Shown here: in pieces, positions 38,840 through 48,622 of the stretch
Numbering within the stretch: the stretch's first letter is position 1
Layout: the number at the start of each line of letters is the position of its first letter
Assembly: GCF_004339745.1 (NCBI RefSeq)
Contig: NZ_SMGP01000001.1
Span: 3,410,001 to 3,474,000 of the forward strand
DNA: 64,000 bases
Direction of reading: 5' to 3'
From: Paraburkholderia sp. BL9I2N2
GTDB taxonomy: Bacteria; Pseudomonadota; Gammaproteobacteria; Burkholderiales; Burkholderiaceae
Translations under genes and position numbers: made by a program
The notes under the pieces: generated by a model
Database searches by the model: none
What the model was told of the DNA's origin: nothing
The model's input: only the letters and a program-made list of their open reading frames with translations

Positions 38840-40055
38840 TCAGGCTTCGCTTCTACTGCCCTCATAGTATCTAAGCGGCCGAATGGCGGCCGCGGGCCGC
38901 GTTTTCGCTGGCGCGTTTCGGTCCAGCCCAAACATGCACTTCAGGATGCCAACGATCTGTTCGCCCGCCGTCCCGTCGCCGAAAGGATTTTTTCCCGCCG
39001 ACATGGCCTGATAGGCGCCCTTGTCATTGAGCAGACGCGTGGTCTCGCCGACGATCGCATTGACATCCGTCCCGACAAGCTTATTGACGCCCGACATGAC
39101 ACCTTCCGGCCGTTCGGTCACGTCACGCATCACCAGAACCGGCTTGCCCAGCGCCGGCCCTTCTTCCTGAATACCACCCGGGTCGGTCAGGATGATGTGA
39201 CTTGCCGCCATGAGCCGGAGAAACGGCTTGTAGGTCAGCGGCTCCTCCAGATAAATGCTCGCCTGATTGCTCAACACGCGGTTCACCACTTCCCGAACCT
39301 TGGGATTCATGTGCACCGGATAAATGATGCGCGCATCCGGATGCGTCTCGGCGATTTTCCGCAGCGCGGTGCAGATGTTCTCAAAGCCCGGCCCGAAGCT
39401 CTCGCGGCGATGCCCGGTCACCAGCACGATTCGCCGACCTTCCGCGAGCGCTGCTTCGACCCGGTCCGGCAGCGCGACATGTTCCCGTTTCAGGCGTTCG
39501 AGCATCAGGTACAGCGCGTCGACGACCGTATTGCCAGTGACGAAAATACGCTCCGCGGGCACCTGCTCGGCGAGCAGATTGCTTTTGGACAATTCCGTGG
39601 GCGGCGAAGTGCACATCGGTTACAAGCCAGGCCACACGTCGATTCAGCTCCTCCGGGAAGGGTGCGGCCATGTCATGGCTGCGCAGTCCGGCCTCGATGT
39701 GCCCAACGCGAATGCGTCGGTAGAACGCCGCCAAGGCTGCGACCTGAACCGTCATCGTGTCGCCCTGGACGAGAACGATATCCGGGGACTGCGTAGCGAG
39801 AAACTCGTCGATCGCGGTGAACAGCCTGGCACTTAAACCCGCCAGCGTCTGATTCTGCGACATCACGTCGAGGCTCGCGTCCGGCGTCACGCCAAAGTCT
39901 GCGAAGGCCTGCATCAACATCTCACGATGTTGCCCGACCGAACACAGGCAAACGTCAAAGTGTTTGTGCGCCGCGCGCAACGCCCGCACGACTGAAATAA
40001 CCTTGATTGCTTCCGGCCTGGTGCCAGCAAACACCACAATTTTTTTCTTTATCAT
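38840..40055 (-). pseudogene. wecB: UDP-N-acetylglucosamine 2-epimerase, frameshifted and 3'-truncated
   Basis: WecB converts UDP-GlcNAc to UDP-ManNAc in the cytoplasm for O-antigen or enterobacterial-common-antigen-type glycans. The start MIKKKIVVFAGTRPEAIKV carries the family motif. The frame then reads VGHIEAGLRSHDMAAPFPEELNRR and breaks at about 39608, where TTCGCCGCCCACGG has one base more than needed for HFAPTELSKSN. The second frame continues VLVTGHRRESFG, IYPVHMNPKVRE and LTDPGGIQEEGPALGKPVLV. The last residues before 38888 (GLDRNAPAKTRPAA) run into the IS110-family copy. The catalytic residues are all encoded but on two frames. If the extra base is a sequencing error, the gene could still be nearly full length. 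Confidence 0.85.
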
Positions 40056-41942
40056 TCACAAAGCCCGTGTTGCCGGCGGCACGCTGTGCAATGCAGGCGT
40101 GGTCGCTGGCTGATATTCCGGCACCCAGCGCCGCAGATCGCGCCGGACTTCCTGGTCGCTCGGCACACGATGCTGCATCAACCAGGGCAGCAATTCGTCG
40201 AGCAGATTGTCGGGCGCTTCACGCGCCTGCGCGATGCGGAGTTTCGGATGCGGCGTGCGCGTGGTCGCTTCGTCGTCGGCCAGCAGCTCCTCGTAGAGCT
40301 TCTCGCCGGGCCGCAGGCCCGTGAAGACGATACGGATGTGCTCCTCGCTGAAGCCGTACAGGCGAATCAGGTCGCGCGCCAGATCGACGATCTTGACCGG
40401 CTCGCCCATGTCGAGAATGAAGATCTCGCCGCCGTGCCCCATGCTGGACGCTTGCAGCACGAGTTGTGACGCCTCGGGGATCGTCATGAAAAAACGCGTG
40501 ATCTCCGGGTGCGTGACCGTGACCGGCCCACCCTTTGCGATCTGTTGCTGAAACTTGGGAATGACGCTGCCCGCGCTGCCGAGCACATTGCCAAAGCGCA
40601 CCGTCTCGAACTGCGTGCGCGTGCTGGTCTGCTGCAACGCCTGGCAAGCCATTTCCGCGAGGCGCTTGCTCGCACCCATCACGTTGGTCGGGTTCACTGC
40701 CTTGTCGGTGGAGATCAGCACGAAATGCTTCACGTCGTGACGAATCGCCGCGCGTGCGACACGGTATGTACCCAGCACGTTGTTGCGCACCGCCTGCCAT
40801 GCGTTCAACTCCTCCATCAGCGGCACATGCTTGTAGGCCGCGGCGTGAAAAAGAATGTGCGGCGTGTAGCGCGACAGCACCTGATCGAGCAGCAGGGAAT
40901 CTTTGGCGTCGCCAATCACCGGCACCACTGAGAGCTTCGGAAAGCGGTCATGCAGTTCTTCCGTGAGACGGTACATCGCGTATTCGGACAGATCGAACGC
41001 AATCAACTGCGCGGGTTCGAAGCGCAGAATCTGGCGGCACAGTTCCGAGCCGATCGAGCCGCCCGCGCCCGTCACCATCACCACGCGGCCGCTCAACAGC
41101 GCTTCGACGTGCGGCATGTCGATACGTACCGGTTCGCGCCCGAGCAGGTCTTCGAGATCGATCTGGCGCACGCGCGACAGGAACGCTTCGCCTTGCGTGA
41201 GCGTGGTCAACGCGGGCAGCACCATGGCCCGCACGCCGGCGCGCACGCACAGCGTTGCCACGCGCCGCTGCGCATCCACCGACGCCGACGGAATCGCGAT
41301 GATCGCGTGCTCGACCTTCATGTCCGAAGCCCAGTGCTGCAGGTCGCTGATCGGCCCCCACACCTTGTAGCCGTAGATTTCGCGGCCCTGCTTGGCCGGA
41401 TCGTCGTCGAGCAGGCCCACCAGCCGCCATTCGCTCGAACGCGACAGTTCGCGCGCCAGGCTCGCCCCCGCATTGCCCGCGCCGAGCACCACCACCGGCT
41501 TGCCCTGTCCGACGAGGCCGCCGTATAGATAGAACTCCTTGGAAGCGCGATAGAGCGCGCGCGAGCCACCCATGGCGAGGAACAGCAGAAGTGGAGAAAC
41601 AGCGAGGACGGAGCGCGGAATGATGGGATGCGGCTGCGCCATGACGGCCACCATCATCATCAGGAATGCGCCGGCCAGCACCGCTTTCGCGATGCGCATC
41701 AGGTCCGGCAGGCTCGCAAACACCCACATGCCCCGGTACAGGCCGAAGATGCGGAACATCACACCGTAGACAGGGAGGGCCCAGAGCAGGGTTCGGACGG
41801 CGCCGGACCAGAACTCGACTGGAACGTAGCCATTGAAGCGAATCAGGTATGCCGCGAGCCAGGCGCCTGCGACTGCGCATAGGTCGAAGGCGAAAGCGCT
41901 AAATGATAGCCATGAGGCTTTGTGTCGAAACATCGGCGTCAC
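40056..41942 (-). CDS. wbpM: WbpM/CapD-type nucleotide-sugar 4,6-dehydratase, membrane-bound
   Basis: A 628-residue inner-membrane enzyme that makes UDP-4-keto-6-deoxy-hexosamine from UDP-GlcNAc, the precursor of QuiNAc/FucNAc-type residues. Four N-terminal transmembrane helices (about 10-130) precede a CoA-binding-like Rossmann fold (VLGAGNAGAS, 152-161) and the SDR domain (VTGAGGSIGSE, 290-300). The active site keeps S411-T-D-K414, and the usual YxxxK is M422xxxK426, as in WbpM itself. The ATG overlaps the upstream GT4 stop by four bases, so the genes form an operon with wecB immediately downstream. Length and motifs are complete. Confidence 0.95.
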   Translation of the reverse strand: MTPMFRHKASWLSFSAFAFDLCAVAGAWLAAYLIRFNGYVPVEFWSGAVRTLLWALPVYGVMFRIFGLYRGMWVFASLPDLMRIAKAVLAGAFLMMMVAVMAQPHPIIPRSVLAVSPLLLFLAMGGSRALYRASKEFYLYGGLVGQGKPVVVLGAGNAGASLARELSRSSEWRLVGLLDDDPAKQGREIYGYKVWGPISDLQHWASDMKVEHAIIAIPSASVDAQRRVATLCVRAGVRAMVLPALTTLTQGEAFLSRVRQIDLEDLLGREPVRIDMPHVEALLSGRVVMVTGAGGSIGSELCRQILRFEPAQLIAFDLSEYAMYRLTEELHDRFPKLSVVPVIGDAKDSLLLDQVLSRYTPHILFHAAAYKHVPLMEELNAWQAVRNNVLGTYRVARAAIRHDVKHFVLISTDKAVNPTNVMGASKRLAEMACQALQQTSTRTQFETVRFGNVLGSAGSVIPKFQQQIAKGGPVTVTHPEITRFFMTIPEASQLVLQASSMGHGGEIFILDMGEPVKIVDLARDLIRLYGFSEEHIRIVFTGLRPGEKLYEELLADDEATTRTPHPKLRIAQAREAPDNLLDELLPWLMQHRVPSDQEVRRDLRRWVPEYQPATTPALHSVPPATRAL

Positions 41943-42971
41943 ACCTCAGGTTGTTCGGAATCTGCTATCCGGAATCGACGCCAGCGTGAATCGACTCCGA
42001 TACCAAGCAATACCAGCACGATCACCCATGCGCCCACGCTACACCATTGAAGGGCCGAAGACCAGCCAAGCAACACGACAGCAAGTACTATACCAGCCGC
42101 CATTACTGCATACCATAGGATGGCCGTCTTCGAATGCCCAAGTCCGTACTGGACCATGCGTTGATAGTAGTGCTCGCGATGCGCCTGCCAGATTTTCTCG
42201 CCGCGCAACAACCGTCGCAGCAGCGTGACCGAAGCGTCGCCGATGAACGGCGAAAAAACCAGTGCAGGAAACCAGATCGGCCAGACGCCGTCGCTCCAGC
42301 CCCAATAGCCGAAAGCGCCCGCCAGAAAGCCGAGCGGAATCGATCCGGCGTCGCCGAGGAAGATTTTCGCGGGGTGGAAGTTAAAGAGCAGAAAACCCGC
42401 GGCAGCGCCTGCCACGGCGGCCGAAGCCAAGCTGAGCTCTGGTGATGGATGCGCGGTGAGCGCGGCCCCAACGGCGTAGCCTGCGAAGCCGAACAGCGTC
42501 ATGCCACCTGCCAGACCGTCCGCGCCGTCCATAAAATTGTAAAGATTGACCAGCCAGAGCAGTAAAAACGACAGGGCCGCCAGCAGCCAGACCGGCACCG
42601 GCGCCGGATGTGCCCAGACGAAGATCGCCACCGCGGCCAGGTGCGCCGCGAACCTGACCCGCGCGGGCAGTCCGCGCCGGTCGTCGATCTGCGAGACCGC
42701 CGCCAGCACGGCAGCGCACAGCGCGGCAAGCCATAGGTGTGGCGCGACGATCAGCGTCGCCACGACCACCACCGGAACGATGCCCCAGCCGCCCACGCGC
42801 GGCGTGGGGCCGTGTGTGCAGCGAGCGGTCGTTCGGAATGTCGGTGGCCAGACGCCAGGCGAGGCCGGTTCTGAGCAGCGCCCACAGAATCGCCGCGCAA
42901 GCGCAAGCGCAGCCGAGCGCGATCAGAATCACGCTCGTCCAGCCCGGCAACGTGGAATGGGACATCAGCAT
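41939..42971 (-). pseudogene. GT4 polyprenyl-phosphate glycosylphosphotransferase (WbpL/WecA-like), frameshifted
   Basis: This would be the initiating enzyme of the locus. The N-terminal frame from 42971 (after GAGG) encodes WTSVILIALGCACACAAILW and DIPNDRSLHTRP. A CCCC run (complement of GGGG at 42806-42809) then has one C too many. Three C restore TRPTPRVGGWGIVPVV and the long second frame, with NLYNFMDGADGLAGG, FLGDAGSIPLGF and WQAHREHYYQRMVQYG. All family motifs are present downstream. The C4 tract is too short for classic phase variation, so a mutation or sequencing error is more likely. It overlaps wbpM by four bases. Confidence 0.8.
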
Positions 42972-42978
42972 GCGCGCC

Positions 42979-43935
42979 TCAATGCGTGGATCGGTACCAA
43001 CGGGCTGTCGCGGCCAGCCCTTCATCGGTGGAATGCGGCGCCCGCCAGCCCAGCACCGTGCGGATCCGGCCTGTATCCAGCTGCAAGGATCCCACCAGCC
43101 GGTCGACGGCCGCTGTGCGCCCCGTCAAGCGGCCCGCCAGCCTCAGCCAGCTCGCGGGCACCGGCAGCAAGCGGGCGCGCTTGTGCAGATGCCGCCCGAG
43201 CGAACGTGCGAGCTCCGCCACGGTGAGCGCATCGCTGTCGGCGACATGGAACGTTTGACCCGCGGCGCGCGGGTCGGTCGCGCAATGCATCAGCGCGTCC
43301 GCTAGGTTGTCGACGTAGACGAGGCTGCGGCGCGCGTCAATCGCGCCGAGCGGCAGCGGTACGCCTTTCCAGATCGCGTCCATCAGCCGCAAGAAATTGG
43401 CGCGCACTCGCGGGCCATAGACGAGCGGCAAACGCACGATCACCACCTCCAGGCCGGTTTCCTCGCCGTAGCGCACCAGCGCCTGTTCGGCCGCGAGCTT
43501 CGAGCGCCCGTAGGCGTCCTGCGGCGCCGGCGGGTCATCTTCCCGCAACGGACGACCCGCGTCCCCCTCGGCCAGCGCCTTGACGCTGCTGGCGAAGACG
43601 AAACGCCGCGCGCCATAACGCCACGCCGCCTTCGCGACGCGCAAGGCGGCCTCGACATTGGTGGCGTGAAACGCGGCGTCGGGATCGGCCGCGGTATCAT
43701 GCATCACATGCACGCGTGCCGCCAGATGCACGACACAATCGACCTGAAACGCGGCGGGCCAGCCGGCGTCGACGCCGGCAAAATCCGCCTGAACCTCGAC
43801 CCACTCGCTTACGCCCCGCTCGAGCTGCCCGGCCTGACGCACGAGTCCGCAGACCGTATGGCCGGACTGCATCAAGACGCGGCACAACGCCTCGCCGACG
43901 AACCCATTGGCGCCCGTCACCAGCACGCGGCTCAT
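42979..43935 (-). CDS. NAD-dependent epimerase/dehydratase for nucleotide sugars
   Basis: An extended SDR enzyme of 318 residues with the Rossmann motif VTGANGFVGEAL (about 6-17), an active-site S in FVFASSVKALAEG and the catalytic pair Y-x-x-x-K in DAYGRSKLAAEQA. It resembles WbpV/WbpK-type reductases or epimerases that follow WbpM in making UDP-QuiNAc or UDP-FucNAc. The start at 43935 overlaps the upstream glycosyltransferase stop as ATGA, which excludes the longer start at 43941. The GT4 start follows seven bases after its stop. The exact product sugar cannot be fixed from sequence. Confidence 0.88.
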   Translation of the reverse strand: MSRVLVTGANGFVGEALCRVLMQSGHTVCGLVRQAGQLERGVSEWVEVQADFAGVDAGWPAAFQVDCVVHLAARVHVMHDTAADPDAAFHATNVEAALRVAKAAWRYGARRFVFASSVKALAEGDAGRPLREDDPPAPQDAYGRSKLAAEQALVRYGEETGLEVVIVRLPLVYGPRVRANFLRLMDAIWKGVPLPLGAIDARRSLVYVDNLADALMHCATDPRAAGQTFHVADSDALTVAELARSLGRHLHKRARLLPVPASWLRLAGRLTGRTAAVDRLVGSLQLDTGRIRTVLGWRAPHSTDEGLAATARWYRSTH

Positions 43936-44777
43936 AGCCACTTCCAGCCGAAGCGGTTGAAGAACTTGTACGCAGACGCCAGGAACATCCGGACGTGCGC
44001 GGAGCCTTTGCGCGCGGCACCGCCGCCGTGATGCAGCACGCGCACCGCGGGCGCGTAGGCGACACGGGTAACGTCATGTGCGCGCAAGCTCAAATCGTAG
44101 TCCTCGAAGTACAGAAAATAGCGTGTGTCGAAGCCTCGAAGCTTTTCCAGCACGTTCGTTCGAAACAGCATGAAACAACCGCTGACAATGGGCGGATCCC
44201 AGCAGATGTCCCGGTCGTTGATCACGTCGCGCATCTCGTAGCGGGCAATGCGGCGCTGGAACAGCCGTCGCAATCCTGCCGGCAGAAAGCCGCGCACGAA
44301 CAGGTCCAGCAACGTCGGATAGCGGCGGCAGAGGAACTGCTGATGCCCTGCTTCGTCGCCGATCCACGGCGTCAACAAGCCCGCGGCCGGATTGGCCTCG
44401 AAAAATTCGAGCGCGCGCAGTAGCGCGTGGCGGTCCAGGTCGATATCCGGATTGAGCACGAGGTGGTAACGGCCGACGGCGCGCTCGAAGGCCAGATTGT
44501 GGCCACGACCGTAGCCGACATTGCCGTGACCGCTGAGGATCGTGCTGGTGACGCCTTGGGCGCTCAATGCGTCCAACGCGGCACGTTCGTCCGGCAGGCC
44601 GCCGTTGTCGACGAGATAAAGGTGAACCGGCAGGCCCGGCCGCGTGGCGCGAAGTGCCGCGCAGGCATGACCGAGGCTGGCGAACGTGGTGGCCAGTTGT
44701 GCCTGATCCGGCCGATAGACGACCACGGAAACAGACAAGCCCTCAAGTTCAGGACGCGGCGCGCTAGTAGCATTCAT
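43932..44777 (-). CDS. GT2 glycosyltransferase (rhamnosyltransferase-like)
   Basis: A soluble or membrane-associated GT-A enzyme of about 281 residues. The N-terminal nucleotide-binding half has VSVVVYRPD, LVDNGG and HNLAFERAVGRYHLVLNPDIDLD, the last being the DxD-equivalent region. The C-terminal half has SGCFMLFRTNVLEKLRGFDTRYFLYFEDYDLSLRA, the ED(Y/x)D motif of WbbL-like rhamnosyltransferases. The start at 44777 (MNATSAP) fits family length; the frame extends to 44843. It is the first gene of the minus-strand run GT2, epimerase, GT4, wbpM, wecB. Confidence 0.88.
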   Translation of the reverse strand: MNATSAPRPELEGLSVSVVVYRPDQAQLATTFASLGHACAALRATRPGLPVHLYLVDNGGLPDERAALDALSAQGVTSTILSGHGNVGYGRGHNLAFERAVGRYHLVLNPDIDLDRHALLRALEFFEANPAAGLLTPWIGDEAGHQQFLCRRYPTLLDLFVRGFLPAGLRRLFQRRIARYEMRDVINDRDICWDPPIVSGCFMLFRTNVLEKLRGFDTRYFLYFEDYDLSLRAHDVTRVAYAPAVRVLHHGGGAARKGSAHVRMFLASAYKFFNRFGWKWL

Positions 44778-45293
44778 GTAAGTTGGACTGCGTGCCTTAT
44801 GGACGACACTTGGGAACGACAATTCGTTGTATGGCCGCAACAAGGCCGCAGTTTGCGCAAATCCGCCGCCTTCGGCAACTGGCTTTTCCTTTTGTTACGG
44901 CTCGCCGGCTACGGTTACCGTCGAGCCTGAAAAAGGGGACTATTCGCGCGGCGCTGCCGCCCCGCGGGACTCGGCGGCGCAGCCCTCACTGCACAACCGG
45001 CCGCTAGCCGTGAACCGGCGCTATTTTATGCTGGATTCGTCTGGCCGGGCCGACTCTCGGTCCCCTGCGGCATCGTGCGTGCTGCGCGCAAACCGGCCGC
45101 CGGCCGCTTACCCAAAAAAATGGGACAGGACCGGTCCGATATTCGCTTCGTGAAGGCCGTGCTCGCACGATCCGCCCTCAGGCTCGGAATACACCGCCCT
45201 GTAGAATGTCGCCTTTTCCGAAGTCCACGACACCTTCATCGTGACGATGAACGACACGGTTCGCACGCCAGAACCATAATGAGATGCCGCGAT
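44778..45293. other. Divergent intergenic region with probable promoters
   Basis: It separates the minus-strand O-antigen operon from the plus-strand decoration operon, so both promoters should lie here. No exact promoter was identified. An in-frame extension of the plus-strand gene covers part of it but is not needed. Confidence 0.45.
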
Positions 45294-47525
45294 ATGCCAG
45301 ACATAAAAGATGCGGGCGATTCAACGCACCGCATTGCCATCACCGCTGTCATTCTGTTATGCCTTGCTCCGCTGCTAGTCAAAGCGCCGCTATTACTCGG
45401 CCTGCTGAACGCTGATCCGACCTTGCTCTACGCGGGTCTGCAACAAGGCTTGCAGCACGGTCCATTCGGCGGCTTCCCGCCTTACCCCACCATCGACCCC
45501 AACATCGCGTTCACCAGTCACACGCTGGGACATCGCGCGATTCTGGACATCTTGCATGGGCAGTGGCCATGGTGGAACTACTACGAAGGCGTCGGCACGC
45601 CGCTTGCCGGCGAAATGCAGTCCGCGGCGCTGTTCCCACTGACATGGCTGCTGTACTTCGAGAATGGCCAGCTGTACATGCACCTTGCGCTACAGATCAT
45701 CGCCGGCGTGTCGACTTACGTGCTGTTGCGCAGAATGCGGATCGCGCAAGTCGGCTCGGTCGCCGCCGCGCTCGCCTTCCAGTTCAACGGGACGTTTGCG
45801 TGGCTCGCCAACGCGGTCATCAATCCGATTGCGTTCCTGCCGCTCACGCTGATTGGCGTCGAAATCGCCATCGAGCGCGTCGCCAATGGCCGTCGCGGCG
45901 GCGCCTTCTGGATCACGATCGGGCTCGTCGCAGCGTTGTATGCCGGCTTCCCGGAGATGGCCTATCTCGACGGACTGCTTATTCTTTGCTGGACGCTGGT
46001 GCGAACGGCAGCGCTGCCTTCGGCGCTGCGCCTGCGTTTTCTACGGCGCGTCTGTTTTGGTGGCGTGGTCGCGCTAATGCTGTCGGCGCCCATCCTGATC
46101 GCATTTTTCGACTATCTGCCGTTGAGCTTTACTGGCGGCCACGAGGGCGATGGTTTTGCATCCATGCACTTGCCCGCGTCGGTGTTGATCGCCACGCTCG
46201 TTCCGTACATTTTTGGCGGCATCTTTCAGGATCCCGCCGCGGGCGGTTTCTGGGGAAGCGTTGGCGGATACGCAGGCATTGTCCTCGTGATGCTCGCGCT
46301 GTGCGGCATCGTCGGTCAGCGATACCGTGGCCTGCGGGTCATGCTCGCCCTGTGGGTCGTCGTGACCGTGTCAATGTCGTACGGTTTGCCCGGCGCGAGC
46401 GCGCTGGTGTGGATCATCCCCGGCCTCAAACTGGCGGCGTTCTTCCGGTATCTGCCGCCTTCCTGGGAATTCAGTCTGTGCGTCCTCGCGGCGCTCGCGC
46501 TCAACGACGCCGCGAGCGGGCTTCTGCAACGACAGCTCAAATATGCCTACGTCGCGGTACTCGTCCTGCTCGTCGCGGGATGCGCGATTGCCCATGGTGC
46601 GGGCCTCAGGCCACATGGACGATATGTACTGGGAGCGGTGATCTTTACTGGACTGCTGCTGGCCGCGCTTGCTCTCGTCGTTTTCGCCGGACGTCGCAAC
46701 GCCGGTTCGCAGCGCTTCGCGCTCACGCTGTCGATGCTTCTCGCCGTCGAAAGCGCGCTGTATTTCATCGCGCCGGTCATGAGCAATCCGTCGCATGGCA
46801 AAGTCGATCTGGCGGGCGTGCGATTCCTGCAGGCCAATCTCGGCATGCAGCGCTTCGTCACGCTCGGTCCGGTGCAACCGAATTACGGTTCCTACTTCGG
46901 AATCGCGTCGATCAACCATAACGATTTGCCGATTCCCCGCATCTGGACGGACTTCGTCACCAGCAAGCTAGACGCCAATGCTCCGCCTATTCTATTCACG
47001 GGTTCGTCGCGCGTGGATGCGGCCGGCCCGTCCTCGCAAGACAGCTTGCTGAAGAATTTGCCGAACTATCTTTCCATCGGCACGCGATACGTATTGACCA
47101 GCATCAATGCCCCGCTGCCGGAACAAACAAAAGCGATCGGCATCAAGCAAGTCGCCGCCGACACCAACATGCGCATCTACGAACTGAACAACCCGCGTCC
47201 ATACTTCGACGCACCGGCGTGCTCGCTGGCAGCGGCAACGCGCGGCGAACTTCGCGCCAACTGTACGCGACGCACGACGCTCACGCGTCTGGAGCTCTAC
47301 ATGCCGGGCTGGCGAGCCTTCGTCAACGGACAGGAAACCGCGCTTCGTCAGGTTGACGAAATTTTCCAGCAAATCGACGTCCCCGCGGGCACATCCAAGG
47401 TTCAATTCGTATTCCGGCCTCCGCATATCGAATGGGCGTTCGTTGCTTTCGCAATCGGCCTGCTGATGATGCTGGTGGAACTCGGCATGTCAACCACATC
47501 GAGACGCGCCGCCATGCCCGTCTGA
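45294..47525 (+). CDS. YfhO-like polytopic membrane glycosyltransferase
   Basis: A membrane protein of about 743 residues with roughly a dozen hydrophobic segments up to residue 510. An extracytoplasmic beta-rich part follows, ending in the typical YfhO sequence YMPGWRAFVNGQETALRQVDE and VPAGTSKVQFVFRPP, then a final transmembrane helix. YfhO-type GT-C proteins transfer a sugar from a polyprenyl-phosphate donor to a surface glycan outside the membrane. An acidic loop near residue 60-70 (YPTIDPNIAF) may be catalytic. The start at 45294 follows GAGATG; 45279 is an alternative. The GT2 and GtrA genes follow, giving a complete three-component module. Confidence 0.82.
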   Translation: MPDIKDAGDSTHRIAITAVILLCLAPLLVKAPLLLGLLNADPTLLYAGLQQGLQHGPFGGFPPYPTIDPNIAFTSHTLGHRAILDILHGQWPWWNYYEGVGTPLAGEMQSAALFPLTWLLYFENGQLYMHLALQIIAGVSTYVLLRRMRIAQVGSVAAALAFQFNGTFAWLANAVINPIAFLPLTLIGVEIAIERVANGRRGGAFWITIGLVAALYAGFPEMAYLDGLLILCWTLVRTAALPSALRLRFLRRVCFGGVVALMLSAPILIAFFDYLPLSFTGGHEGDGFASMHLPASVLIATLVPYIFGGIFQDPAAGGFWGSVGGYAGIVLVMLALCGIVGQRYRGLRVMLALWVVVTVSMSYGLPGASALVWIIPGLKLAAFFRYLPPSWEFSLCVLAALALNDAASGLLQRQLKYAYVAVLVLLVAGCAIAHGAGLRPHGRYVLGAVIFTGLLLAALALVVFAGRRNAGSQRFALTLSMLLAVESALYFIAPVMSNPSHGKVDLAGVRFLQANLGMQRFVTLGPVQPNYGSYFGIASINHNDLPIPRIWTDFVTSKLDANAPPILFTGSSRVDAAGPSSQDSLLKNLPNYLSIGTRYVLTSINAPLPEQTKAIGIKQVAADTNMRIYELNNPRPYFDAPACSLAAATRGELRANCTRRTTLTRLELYMPGWRAFVNGQETALRQVDEIFQQIDVPAGTSKVQFVFRPPHIEWAFVAFAIGLLMMLVELGMSTTSRRAAMPV

Positions 47526-47671
47526 CAGACCAACCGGAAAGAGCCGGCTTTCGTATGCGCTACCATTACGCCACTCGCCGAATTTGGGTCTGGCCTGCAT
47601 AACATGCTCCGCAGCCAGCGCAAAAGCAGCTCGCCGCACTTTAGACCGTCAAACCCAGAACACAATCGCCA

Positions 47672-48622
47672 ATGCAAGACTTCAACCCAGGCACCGTCGC
47701 CGTCGTGATTCCCTGCTACAACGAGGCAGCTACGATCGCCACGGTGATTCGCGATTTTCGACGCGCGCTCCCCGAGGCTTCCATCATCGCTTTCGACAAC
47801 AACTCGACGGACGACACCGCACGTGTCGCTCGCGAAGCGGGCGCGGACGTCATCAAGGTTCCGCTGCAGGGCAAGGGCAATGTCGTGCGCCGCATGTTCG
47901 CGGACGTCGAAGCCGACGTGTACGTGATGGTGGATGGCGACGCGACGTACGACGCATCCGTTGCGCCTGCACTGATCAGCAAGCTGACCGAGGAGCGGCT
48001 GGACATGGTGGTCGGCTCCCGCGTCACCGACGAACAGGCCGCTTACCGATTGGGCCACCGCTTCGGCAATATCATGCTGACGCAATGCGTGGCATCGATT
48101 TTCGGCCGCACGTTCAAGGACATGCTGTCGGGTTACCGGATCTTTTCGCGCCGCTATGCGAAGTCGTTCCCGGCCCATGCATCGGGCTTCGAAACCGAAA
48201 CGGAATTGACGGTGCACGCGCTCGGCATGCGCATGCCCGTGGCCGAACTGCCCACGCGCTACATCTCGCGCCCGGAAGGCTCCGAGAGCAAGCTGAACAC
48301 CTATCGCGACGGCTTCCGTATCCTGATGACCATTTTCAAACTGGTCAAAAGCGAGAAGCCTTTCGCGTTCTTCACGGTCGGCTTCGCGATCTGCGCGCTG
48401 CTGTCCATTCTGCTGGCAATTCCGGTCTTCGAAACCTACGTCGAGACCGGGCTCGTGCCGCGCCTGCCCACCGCGTTGCTCAGTACCGCGCTGATGCTGC
48501 TCGGCGCGATTCTGCTGATCTGCGGCATCGTTCTGGATACCGTGACGCGCGGCCGGATCGAGGTCAAGCGGCTGGTGTACCTCGCCATCCCTGCGTCGCG
48601 CAAGCAGGAGCAAAGCCAGTAA
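47672..48622 (+). CDS. GtrB-like GT2 polyprenyl-phosphate glycosyltransferase
   Basis: A 316-residue inner-membrane enzyme. The GT-A domain has VVIPCYNEAATI, FDNNSTDDT and VMVDGDATYD (DxD). Two C-terminal transmembrane helices (FAFFTVGFAICALLSILLAI and ALLSTALMLLGAILLICGIV) follow. It should charge undecaprenyl phosphate with a hexose on the cytoplasmic side. The next gene starts at once after its stop. DPMS/GtrB/CsbB relatives share this layout. Confidence 0.9.
   Translation: MQDFNPGTVAVVIPCYNEAATIATVIRDFRRALPEASIIAFDNNSTDDTARVAREAGADVIKVPLQGKGNVVRRMFADVEADVYVMVDGDATYDASVAPALISKLTEERLDMVVGSRVTDEQAAYRLGHRFGNIMLTQCVASIFGRTFKDMLSGYRIFSRRYAKSFPAHASGFETETELTVHALGMRMPVAELPTRYISRPEGSESKLNTYRDGFRILMTIFKLVKSEKPFAFFTVGFAICALLSILLAIPVFETYVETGLVPRLPTALLSTALMLLGAILLICGIVLDTVTRGRIEVKRLVYLAIPASRKQEQSQ

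Larger units (their letters stand above)
34221..38887. repeat. 1596-bp inverted repeats (two IS110-family copies) around an IS701 element
   Basis: The left arm 34221-35816 and the right arm 37292-38887 are exactly equal in length and reverse complementary. The only difference I noticed is one silent base (CGT versus CGC in the RFGAAG codons). Each arm carries the same transposase gene. The outer limit of both arms is GCCATTCGGCCGC. The inner limit of both is the sequence TAGAAATCTTACTGTGTCA. The 1475-bp centre holds an IS701-type transposase. The right arm cuts the 3' end of wecB. Confidence 0.9.

Noticed and set aside
38366..39796. 476-codon plus-strand frame across the IS110 copy and wecB
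   Set aside because: It runs antisense through two unrelated genes and their junction, so it cannot be an ancestral gene.
42806..42809. Phase-variable homopolymer in the GT4 gene
   Set aside because: A tract of four G is too short for known slipped-strand phase variation. A fixed indel or a sequencing error is more likely.
45563..46921. 452-codon plus-strand frame
   Set aside because: It overlaps the YfhO-like gene in another frame, is Arg-rich and lacks hydrophobic segments or motifs.
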